Origin: CAXYVX01 sp964292495
GTDB taxonomy: Bacteria > Patescibacteriota > Saccharimonadia > Saccharimonadales > Saccharimonadaceae
Assembly: GCA_964292495.1 (NCBI GenBank)
Contig: CAXYVX010000023.1
Location: 1-14,239 of the forward strand
Direction: 5' to 3'
Length of the DNA: 14,239 bases
Shown here: positions 1-6,278 of the stretch, piece by piece
How the letters are laid out: every line of letters starts with the position of its first letter
Position numbering within the stretch: position 1 is the first letter of the stretch
Translations under genes and position numbers: made by a program
Notes under the pieces: model-generated
Databases searched by the model: none
Seen by the model: only the letters and a program-made list of their open reading frames with translations
Told to the model about the DNA's origin: nothing

Positions 1-12
1 CCCAAAAATGTC

Positions 13-372
13 CCTCAGAAAATAGAGGAGAAAAGGCATTCGTGCAGCTGAGGACCTCAGAAAATAGAGGAGAAAAGGCCTTGCTGGCTTGCTTGCTCCT
101 CAGAAAATAGAGGAGAAAAGGCAGAATTATAGCGAAAAAACCTCAGAAAATAGAGGAGAAAAGGCCTTATTCGCTTGCTTGCTTCCTCAGAAAATAGAGG
201 AGAAAAGGCACAAACATAAGCAAGTTTCCTCAGAAAATAGAGGAGAAAAGGCTTATAAAATTGAAGTCTACCTCAGAAAATAGAGGAGAAAAGGCCGATA
301 ATGCCAAAGTTTACCTCAGAAAATAGAGGAGAAAAGGCAATTTTAGCTCTTTCATTCCTCAAAAAATATAGA
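13..372 (+). CRISPR. Type V-D CRISPR array, 25-nt repeats, 17-19 nt spacers
   Basis: Eight identical 25-nt repeats start at 13, 55, 98, 141, 185, 228, 271 and 314. Each begins CCTCAGAAAATAGAGG and ends GAGAAAAGGC. Spacers occupy 38-54, 80-97, 123-140, 166-184, 210-227, 253-270, 296-313 and 339-356, with lengths 17, 18, 18, 19, 18, 18, 18 and 18 nt. A decayed ninth repeat begins at 357 (CCTCAAAAAATATAGA). Decay normally marks the leader-distal end, so the leader probably lies left of position 1 and transcription runs rightwards towards cas12d. The repeat can form a 4-bp stem (CCTC with GAGG, 8-nt loop). Such short spacers are characteristic of Cas12d/CasY systems and fit the effector next door. 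Bases 1-12 are either part of another spacer or the leader end; the window edge hides this. Confidence 0.97.
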
Positions 373-439
373 CTTTGCCCGGCGCGAAATTTCACGAAGT
401 TTGCGAAAGAGTCGGACAAAAGTCGATTCTTCTATGAAT

Positions 440-530
440 AAATCTATGGAAAGTTCCAGCATTGTGAAAGAACATTGCTTAGCCTTATCTCGCCATAGTT
501 TTCGCGAAAATCACAGAAATTTCGCGAAAT
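440..530 (+). ncRNA. Candidate scoutRNA / tracr-like RNA between array and cas12d
   Basis: The spacer between the array and cas12d has no ORF of note but shows RNA-like features. GCCTTATCTC (482-491) matches, at 9 of 10 positions, the reverse complement of the last ten repeat bases (GAGAAAAGGC). After a 7-nt gap, TTTTC (499-503) is complementary to GAAAA at repeat positions 6-10. A perfect 6-bp inverted repeat, CTATGG (444-449) and CCATAG (493-498), encloses a 43-nt loop that holds the anti-repeat. Cas12d is known to need a short non-coding scoutRNA with limited repeat complementarity, so this is the natural place for it. No convincing promoter is seen, the ends are guesses, and the strand assumes a rightward-transcribed array. 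Confidence 0.35.
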
Positions 531-535
531 CCGTC

Positions 536-541
536 TAAAAT
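536..541 (+). promoter_or_regulatory. Possible -10 box for cas12d
   Basis: TAAAAT at 536-541 resembles the -10 boxes of other genes in this window and would start transcription near 548, about 35 nt before the cas12d ATG. It has no TG extension and no recognisable -35. The gene could equally be read from the array or from a promoter for the upstream RNA. Confidence 0.25.
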
Positions 542-582
542 AACAGGTTATAAACGTGCGTTTTTTATTAAGAAAGGATTTT

Positions 583-3500
583 ATGGGAAATCAGCGCAAA
601 AACGGCAAACGCGGATATCGACTCCACGACGAGCGGATCGCATATTCGGGCGGGATCGGGTCGATGCGGACGATCAAATACGAGTTGGATGGCCGAGACA
701 AGCAGACGGTAATCGATGCGCTGGTTGAAGATTCGCGGAGGTTTTACGGTGCGCTGAATTTCTCGGATTTTCTCGCGAATCCTGATACGCCATCGCTGCT
801 TGGCTTTTGGGTGAAAGCGCTGTCGCTGGGGTTTGTTTTTGCGAATCAAAATTCGATTGAGCGAGAGTTTAAGAAATATCTCGGGATTTTAACGCGCGAA
901 GAGCAAGTTTTTGCGAAAATATCAGACAAATTTCGCGAAAATTTGGCTGAAAAAGCGTGGATTGACTTTGTTTTCACGCCGCAACGCGGAGTGGAAAAAA
1001 AGACGGCCGAGCAGCTGAAGCAGATGATTATGCGGCTCGCAAAAAAAGACGGCGACGCAGAGATTTTTCGCGGGATTTCAGAAGAATATGCCGAAAATGT
1101 GCGAACTGGCTGGACGGAAAAAGAAAAGGCGGAGCTGTTTGGTGTTCGCGAAATTCCAGCCGCAGTCAAGCAAAATTTGGCGCTCTCGTTTGCTGTTGAT
1201 CCAAATTTCGCGAAAATCGATGAGACGGATAGAACGAAGTTTTTTGACGAAATCATAGCGTTTTACGAAGGAAAAGTTGGTGAAAATCTCGCAAAAATCT
1301 TTCTCGGGGTCGGAAATAACGGCGGATATTTCAATGGGTTGTTTGGCGGACTTTTTGGGCTGCTTCGCGAGAATCGCACCGAGGAAATTGCACGGCAGAT
1401 AGATGAAGTATATGGGTTTGATAATTTTCGCGAAGTTTACGATCGTTTGGAGATTTTGCGCGAATATACAGACAAGTTGGGCGAGCCGAAATTTGTTGCG
1501 AAATGGTCAGATTATCGCAGTGATTTTAACGGGACGATCGAGAGTTGGTATTCCAACCGCGCGGGTAAGGGTGACATCGCGCACGAACAGCTGGCGAGTT
1601 TGGATAAACTTTTGGGCGAAATTTCGCGAAAACTTGATGAAGCTGGCGAAAGTGAGATTCGCGAAGGAATTCTTGCGGAAACGGTGGAGCTGATCGAGGG
1701 GCGCGAGGGAAAAATTTCTCGAAAATTTAGTGAAGAGTTGGAGAGTTATTTGGCGACTTTGCGCACGGATCTAAACTATGCAGCTCAACAAAATGTGGAA
1801 GTTCATGAAAAATTGAAGGAGATACGCGGCGCAAAAGATGAGAATGGTGAAAGCCGACCGATTGCTTGGCAACGAGAACTCGGACGGCACATCCAGAGCT
1901 CGCCGCTGTTTTTTGGCGAGAATAAGCGTGCGCTATGGGAGCAGCTCAGGACGCTGAAAGTGCAAATTCGTGAGGAAATTGATGCATTAATTGCGGATAC
2001 GGATGTTAATTTTGCGGATTATGAGATCCAGCCGCGGCAGGTGGAAAGTTTGGCGTTTCTTTACGAACGCCTGTTTTCGGACAAAAATTCCTCACGCGAA
2101 ATTCGCGAAATTTTGACGCAGATTGACACGGAATTGTGTGGAAAATTTGTGAAGTTTCGGCCGCGCTGGACGACATTTATGCCGGATAAAAATAATTATG
2201 CGCGACAAAAACGCGAAGTTCTGGAGTTTGCGCCGGTAGAAATTTCGCGAATTCTTGCGATCGCGAATTTGCCAGAACTTTTCGCGAAAATTTCACAAAA
2301 CCTAAACAACGAGCCGAAGAATTTCGCGAATTTTCGCGATGCAATCCAGCTCTCCAAGACGCTTTCCGCGATGATTGTGCGCGATCAGGACAAGGATATT
2401 CAGCGCAAGGTTAATTTTCACCACAGTCAACTTTCGGGCTTCGCGAATCTTTTGAGTAAGCGCGAAATCATCGAGCGATACGCGGTTCAGGCGGTGAATG
2501 GCGGGCAGAATTTGCTGGGGATTGATGTGAACTCGCGAAAATATTTTTACAAATTCAACGAAGGAAAATTCTTGAATATTGAGAAATTCCGCGCGGTTTT
2601 TGCGAAACAGGGCAACAATTTTCGCGCCACGGAAACGGAAAATTTCGTGAAAAATGCGGAGGAAAAACCGGCGCTCGCTGTTAGAAGTTCGCGCTACCAA
2701 ACGCAATTCTTGGATTGGTTTTTCAAGAGTCTGACTGGCGATTTTAAGAAGCGCAAAAGCTCGCTAACGGCTGGTGGAAGCTTTACGATCGTGGAAATTC
2801 CGCAAAAAATTGACTGGTCAGGCGAAGAGCCTCGCATCGAAAAAAACGGCGAGGATCGGATTTTCGTCAGTCAGCCGTTCACGATCGACCCACCAGAAAA
2901 TCGTGAATTTTCTGCTGAAAAAATCGCGAACCGCTATCTCGGTGTAGATGTTGGCGAGTTTGCACTGGACTGGTGCTTGATTGAAATGGACGGAAATTTC
3001 GCGAAAATTTTGGAACAAGGCAGCATCGCCGACGGGCAGCAGCGTAGTGTTAAAAAGGATGTAAAAGATCTTAGAAATAACCAAGTACGTGCGACATTTT
3101 CCGCGCCGAACACTAAGATCGCGCGCGTTCGCGAAAGTTTGATCGGTTCGTTTAGAAATCAGCTGGAAAGTTTGGCTATTGCGAAAAACGCGCGGCTGAC
3201 GTTTGAGTACGAAATTTCGCATTTTCAGACCGGTGGGCGGCAGATTTCGGTGGTGTATGATTCGGTGAAAAAGGCGGAGGTCTTGCGGCCAGGTAATGAT
3301 GTGGATATTAAACAGGCGTGGGGCGGAATCAAGCGCGGACTTTCGACGAAGCCGATGCTGGTTCGCGAATTTCCGCAATATGCTTTCGAGGTTGTCGCTG
3401 GTGGGACGTCGAGTTTTTGTACGAATTGTAAGCGCGACGCGTATGATTGGTTGAAAGAAAATGACATTAAGGGGTTAATGGGGACAGAGGTGCGGCCGGA

Positions 3501-3864
3501 TCTTGGGCAGGCGAAGTGGCGAGATTTCGCAAAAGAAAAAATTTCCGAATATGCGGAAGATCATGCGAATTTTGACGTTAACAAAGCGCTTGAAATGGTT
3601 GAAATTCACGAGAATGCTGATGTGAAAATTCGCGAAAAAACTTCCACAGTTGATCTGTTTATTTGCCCGTTCTGTGGACACATCACGCATGCCGATAAGC
3701 AGGCAGCGTTCAACATCGCGGTGCGCGGGGCACTGAAAGATCGCGAGCTAGAAAAATACCCGGACAGAAAAATGCCAGATAAACTCGCTGGCGATCAAAA
3801 ACTATCAAGAGATAATATGACGAAATGGCAGGCAAATTTAGAATTTGCGCCAGTTGAACTGTAA
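583..3864 (+). CDS. cas12d: CRISPR effector nuclease Cas12d (CasY)
   Basis: This is an RNA-guided DNA endonuclease of type V-D, 1093 aa from ATG 583. That start is chosen over an in-frame GTG at 556 because AAAGGA (573-578) lies just before it. The resulting N-terminus (GYRLHDERIAYSGG) also resembles, from memory, the start of CasY.1 (GYILHNKRLVYTGK). The C-terminal RuvC nuclease looks intact: RuvC-I YLGVDVGEF (D789), RuvC-II FEYEISHFQTGG (probably E877) and RuvC-III THADKQAAFNIA (D1038). Two CxxC pairs, C946/C949 and C1028/C1031, form the expected zinc ribbon. The segment around RuvC-II (ARVRES, FRNQ, FQTGG) also follows CasY.1. Length is near CasY.1 (about 1125 aa). The gene carries 22 TCGCGA hexamers, as dense as the host genes, so it looks like a long-term resident. 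No terminator follows before the next promoter, so read-through into rplF is possible. No cas1 is visible. Confidence 0.95.
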   Translation: MGNQRKNGKRGYRLHDERIAYSGGIGSMRTIKYELDGRDKQTVIDALVEDSRRFYGALNFSDFLANPDTPSLLGFWVKALSLGFVFANQNSIEREFKKYLGILTREEQVFAKISDKFRENLAEKAWIDFVFTPQRGVEKKTAEQLKQMIMRLAKKDGDAEIFRGISEEYAENVRTGWTEKEKAELFGVREIPAAVKQNLALSFAVDPNFAKIDETDRTKFFDEIIAFYEGKVGENLAKIFLGVGNNGGYFNGLFGGLFGLLRENRTEEIARQIDEVYGFDNFREVYDRLEILREYTDKLGEPKFVAKWSDYRSDFNGTIESWYSNRAGKGDIAHEQLASLDKLLGEISRKLDEAGESEIREGILAETVELIEGREGKISRKFSEELESYLATLRTDLNYAAQQNVEVHEKLKEIRGAKDENGESRPIAWQRELGRHIQSSPLFFGENKRALWEQLRTLKVQIREEIDALIADTDVNFADYEIQPRQVESLAFLYERLFSDKNSSREIREILTQIDTELCGKFVKFRPRWTTFMPDKNNYARQKREVLEFAPVEISRILAIANLPELFAKISQNLNNEPKNFANFRDAIQLSKTLSAMIVRDQDKDIQRKVNFHHSQLSGFANLLSKREIIERYAVQAVNGGQNLLGIDVNSRKYFYKFNEGKFLNIEKFRAVFAKQGNNFRATETENFVKNAEEKPALAVRSSRYQTQFLDWFFKSLTGDFKKRKSSLTAGGSFTIVEIPQKIDWSGEEPRIEKNGEDRIFVSQPFTIDPPENREFSAEKIANRYLGVDVGEFALDWCLIEMDGNFAKILEQGSIADGQQRSVKKDVKDLRNNQVRATFSAPNTKIARVRESLIGSFRNQLESLAIAKNARLTFEYEISHFQTGGRQISVVYDSVKKAEVLRPGNDVDIKQAWGGIKRGLSTKPMLVREFPQYAFEVVAGGTSSFCTNCKRDAYDWLKENDIKGLMGTEVRPDLGQAKWRDFAKEKISEYAEDHANFDVNKALEMVEIHENADVKIREKTSTVDLFICPFCGHITHADKQAAFNIAVRGALKDRELEKYPDRKMPDKLAGDQKLSRDNMTKWQANLEFAPVEL

Positions 3865-3868
3865 ACGT

Positions 3869-3897
3869 TTGATTTTTAGAAGAAACTCTGGTAAAAT
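3869..3897 (+). promoter_or_regulatory. Promoter of the rplF ribosomal operon
   Basis: TTGATT (3869-3874), a 17-bp spacer and TAAAAT (3892-3897) with an upstream TG (TGgTAAAAT) make a near-consensus extended -10 promoter. It starts four bases after the cas12d stop codon and predicts a transcript start near 3904. The ribosomal genes thus have their own promoter, independent of the CRISPR locus. Confidence 0.7.
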
Positions 3898-3903
3898 AAG
3901 AGC

Positions 3904-4148
3904 AACATCTCAAATGCGTGATTTTTGTTGTGGAGAACTATGGAGTTCAGAAAATAATTTTCGCGAAAAAACAGATTTGACGGATGTGAACCGGTAAGGT
4001 TTCGAGGAAATTTAAGCAGAAAAATCTGAAAAATCAGAGAAGCGCTAAAATTTTGCGAAAAGTGAACGGTCAACTGGATCCGACGAATTTATAAGAGAAA
4101 ACTTGCGAAATGTGAGATGGATTTCGCGAAATAAGAAGAAAGGACGAG
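3904..4148 (+). other. Long 5' leader of rplF with possible short upstream ORF
   Basis: About 245 nt separate the predicted transcript start from the rplF ATG. A 27-codon reading frame (ATG 3914, stop TAA 3995-3997) begins about 10 nt into the transcript but has no Shine-Dalgarno sequence. Further on, TCTG (4025-4028) can pair either with CAGA upstream (4017-4020) or, as TCTGA, with TCAGA downstream (4034-4038). These are two mutually exclusive small hairpins, each with an AAAA loop. TTCGCGAA occurs twice. I recognise no known ribosomal-protein leader, and translation of the short frame is speculative. Confidence 0.35.
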
Positions 4149-4694
4149 ATGTCAAGAATCGGAAAACTGCCGGTGGCTATACCTGCTGGCGTGACAATCA
4201 CGGTTGATGATGATTTCATCACAGTCAAAGGACCGAAGGGTGAGCTGAAACAGTTCACATTGCCAGAGGTAGAAGTTAAAATTGAAGGCGCGGAAGTTGT
4301 TATTTCTCGCGTGGACGACAGTAAAATCGCGAAAAGCCGCCACGGTTTAATGCGTGCGTTGATCGCGAATATGGTTGACGGCGTCAGCAAAGGTTTTGAG
4401 AAGAAACTCGAAATCAACGGCGTTGGTTTCCGCCTCGCGAGCAAAGGCCCGCAGGAAATCGAAATGTCGCTCGGTTTTAGCCATCCGGTAAATTATAAAG
4501 CTCCGGAAGGAATCACAATTGATGTTGACACCAAAGGCCACCTCTGGATGACCGTTAAAGGTATCGACAAACAGCAAGTCGGACAAGTTGCGGCGGAAAT
4601 TCGCAGCATCAAGAAGCCAGAACCGTACAAGGGTAAAGGCATCAAATACGCGGACGAAACCATCCTCCGCAAAGCAGGAAAGGCAGGTAAATAA
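4149..4694 (+). CDS. rplF: 50S ribosomal protein L6 (uL6)
   Basis: This is a large-subunit protein that sits near the sarcin-ricin loop and the factor-binding site. The product is 181 aa, the usual length. The N-terminus MSRIGKLPVAIPAGV and the C-terminal GKGIKYADE are textbook L6, and the two related alpha/beta domains are complete. AAGGA (4140-4144) sits four bases before the ATG. The stop codon overlaps the rplR start by one base (TAATG), which implies translational coupling. In most bacteria rplF follows rplE, rpsN and rpsH. Here the gene immediately upstream is cas12d, so the spc operon is split at this point. Confidence 0.97.
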   Translation: MSRIGKLPVAIPAGVTITVDDDFITVKGPKGELKQFTLPEVEVKIEGAEVVISRVDDSKIAKSRHGLMRALIANMVDGVSKGFEKKLEINGVGFRLASKGPQEIEMSLGFSHPVNYKAPEGITIDVDTKGHLWMTVKGIDKQQVGQVAAEIRSIKKPEPYKGKGIKYADETILRKAGKAGK

Positions 4695-5035
4695 TGGCGA
4701 GTTTAAACAATTTGCAGCTGCGTAAAAATCGCGTTCGCGCGAAAATCGGCGGCACAGCGGAGCGCCCACGCCTGAGCGTTTTCATCAGCAATTCGCACAT
4801 TAGCGCGCAGTTGATCGACGATGTTGACGGGAAAACTCTCGTTGCGGCTACAACCGTTGGCAAAAAAATGACCGGCAGCATGACAGACAAAGCTGCTAAA
4901 ATTGGTGAAGAAATCGCGAAAAACGCGAAAAAAGCCAAAATCGCGAAAGTTGTGTTTGACCGCAACGGACGCGCATATGCAAAGCGCCTTCACGCTCTGG
5001 CGGACGCGGCGCGCAAAGGAGGATTGGAGTTTTAA
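4694..5035 (+). CDS. rplR: 50S ribosomal protein L18 (uL18)
   Basis: L18 binds 5S rRNA in the central protuberance. The product is 113 aa, a normal length. It shows the basic N-terminal segment (LRKNRVRAKIGGTAERPRLS) and the C-terminal VVFDRNGRAYAKRLHALADAARKGGL, both typical of the family. The start overlaps the rplF stop by one base, and the next gene, rpsE, follows after one base, so the whole block is a tightly packed operon. The AAAGGAGG near its 3' end (around 5015-5022) probably helps load ribosomes for rpsE. TCGCGA occurs twice in its C-terminal half, producing AKxAK-type stretches. Confidence 0.97.
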   Translation: MASLNNLQLRKNRVRAKIGGTAERPRLSVFISNSHISAQLIDDVDGKTLVAATTVGKKMTGSMTDKAAKIGEEIAKNAKKAKIAKVVFDRNGRAYAKRLHALADAARKGGLEF

Positions 5036-5036
5036 T

Positions 5037-5723
5037 ATGGCAGAAGAAAATATGAAACCAGCAGAAAACGCAGTTGCTCCGGCGGCAGCGCAAGCCGAAA
5101 ATAACGGCGAAGCTGCGACAAACAAATTCTCGCGTGCGAAGAATTTTAGTTCAGACAATTTCCGTGGTGGAAACGCTCGCGGACAGCGCGGTGGCGGAGA
5201 TCGCCGAAACCAGCGTGGACGCGGACGCCGCGAAATGCCGGAAAAAGACAAGACTTTTGAGGAAGTTACCGTTGCTATTGATCGCGTTTCGCGAACTGTG
5301 GCCGGTGGACGACGTTTGCGCTTTAAAGCGTTGATCGTGGTTGGTGACCGCAAAAATCGTGTTGGTGTCGGTGTGGCGAAGGGTAATGACGTTCAGGCTG
5401 CAATCGAAAAAGCAACCACAAAAGCGAAGAAAAGCTTGATCACTTTCGCGATGAATGAAAAAGGTGCGACAATTCCGCACGAAGTTGAAATGAAACACGG
5501 CGGCGCAAATATTTTGCTGAAACCTGCAAAACCAGGTACTGGTTTGATTGCTGGTGGTACGCTTCGCGCGATTCTCGGTGTTACCGGAATCAAAAACATT
5601 TCGAGCAAATCTCTTGGTTCAACCAACAAAGTCAACATTGCTTACGCTGTTGTTGATGCTTTGAAGAGCCTTGTGCCGAAAGAAGATTGGATTACATCCG
5701 ACAATAAAAAGGAGGATAAATAA
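5037..5723 (+). CDS. rpsE: 30S ribosomal protein S5 (uS5) with RGG-rich N-terminal extension
   Basis: This small-subunit protein is involved in decoding accuracy. The start is ATG 5037, one base after the rplR stop, giving 228 aa. The same frame is open upstream to 4902 inside rplR, but that would overlap a conserved gene and is rejected. The S5 core begins around residue 70 (FEEVTVAIDRVSRTVAGGRR) and includes GDRKNRVGVGVAKG and GGTLRAILGVTGIKNISSKSLGS. Compared with the 166-aa E. coli protein it has about 60 extra N-terminal residues: first Ala/Asn/Glu-rich, then an Arg-Gly-rich patch (GGNARGQRGGGDRRNQRGRG) likely to contact RNA. The stop overlaps the rplO start (TAATG). Confidence 0.96.
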   Translation: MAEENMKPAENAVAPAAAQAENNGEAATNKFSRAKNFSSDNFRGGNARGQRGGGDRRNQRGRGRREMPEKDKTFEEVTVAIDRVSRTVAGGRRLRFKALIVVGDRKNRVGVGVAKGNDVQAAIEKATTKAKKSLITFAMNEKGATIPHEVEMKHGGANILLKPAKPGTGLIAGGTLRAILGVTGIKNISSKSLGSTNKVNIAYAVVDALKSLVPKEDWITSDNKKEDK

Positions 5724-6202
5724 TGAAATATAACGAACTTACCGCTGAAGCGAACAAAAATCGCAAACGCGTTGGCCGCGGAATTTCAAGCGGATACGGC
5801 AAAACTGCCGGCCGCGGAACCAAAGGTCAGGGCGCGCGTACTGGTAAAAAACTCGGTGCTGCGTTCCGTGGCGGCGACGGAGAACATATCATGAGCCGCT
5901 TGCCAAAACTTCGCGGTTTTAAGAGTAAGCGCGTCCCAGCTCAGGTTGTTTATGCAGATTCTCTTGACCAATTTGCGAAAAATGTTGACAACAACGTTTT
6001 GTTTGAAGCTGGTTTGATTGCAACTCCGCACCACTCAGTGAAAGTTATTGCTGCGAAAAGCGGTGAAGCGACCAAATTCGCGAAAAATTTGAACGTTGCA
6101 GGAGCTTCGGCTTCCGTTGTTGCGGCGATCAAGAAAAATGGTGGCGAATTCGCGAAAACCGCTGTTCCACTGCCGAAAAACACAAAAGCCAAGGAAGATT
6201 AA
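5723..6202 (+). CDS. rplO: 50S ribosomal protein L15 (uL15)
   Basis: L15 is a late-assembly large-subunit protein. The product is 159 aa, slightly longer than the usual 145. The Gly/Arg-rich N-terminus (KRVGRGISSGYGKTAGRGTKGQ) and the following FRGGDGEHIMSRLPKLRGF are diagnostic. A strong AGGAGG (5710-5715) lies seven bases before the ATG. The gene directly follows rpsE without rpmD (L30), whose absence is a known CPR trait. secY, the usual next gene, is missing: a terminator closes the operon instead. The Lys-rich tail ends in KAKED. Confidence 0.96.
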   Translation: MKYNELTAEANKNRKRVGRGISSGYGKTAGRGTKGQGARTGKKLGAAFRGGDGEHIMSRLPKLRGFKSKRVPAQVVYADSLDQFAKNVDNNVLFEAGLIATPHHSVKVIAAKSGEATKFAKNLNVAGASASVVAAIKKNGGEFAKTAVPLPKNTKAKED

Positions 6203-6208
6203 TTCTTG

Positions 6209-6240
6209 AAAAAAACCGCTCGTGATTGAGCGGTTTTTTG
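6209..6240 (+). terminator. Rho-independent terminator after rplO
   Basis: The stem CCGCTC (6216-6221) pairs with GAGCGG (6228-6233) around the loop GTGATT. It is extended by A-T pairs and followed by TTTTTT (6234-6239). The A tract on the left also makes it usable from the other strand. Confidence 0.93.
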
Positions 6241-6263
6241 GTCTCGCGAAATTTTCATGCTTG

Positions 6264-6272
6264 TGTTAAACT
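6264..6272 (+). promoter_or_regulatory. Extended -10 promoter for the membrane histidine kinase
   Basis: TGtTAAACT (6264-6272) matches the TGnTARAAT pattern seen before other genes here; no good -35 is present. A transcript would start about seven bases on, at or beside the ATG at 6279, so the kinase mRNA may be leaderless. No Shine-Dalgarno sequence is visible. Confidence 0.4.
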
Positions 6273-6278
6273 TGATGC

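Noticed and set aside
48..60. CTGAGG-A-CCTCAG hairpin at the spacer 1/repeat 2 junction
   Set aside because: Formed by one spacer only, so it is a coincidence of spacer sequence.
89..283. 64-aa ORF across the CRISPR array
   Set aside because: It simply translates repeats (recurring QKIEEKR/ENRGEK); not a gene.
556..582. GTG start nine codons upstream of the cas12d ATG
   Set aside because: The ribosome site AAAGGA lies downstream of it, and the family's N-terminus matches the ATG at 583.
3947..3956. TCAGAAAATA identical to ten bases of the CRISPR repeat, in the rplF leader
   Set aside because: A 10-base match in 14 kb of AT-leaning DNA is expected about by chance, and no other repeat bases align.
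4902..5036. Longer rpsE starting inside rplR
   Set aside because: It would overlap a conserved gene by 134 bases; ATG 5037 directly follows the rplR stop.
4703..5353. 216-aa ORF antisense to rplR and rpsE, and other long antisense frames under cas12d
   Set aside because: Shadows of strongly biased genes; the opposite strand encodes clear conserved proteins.
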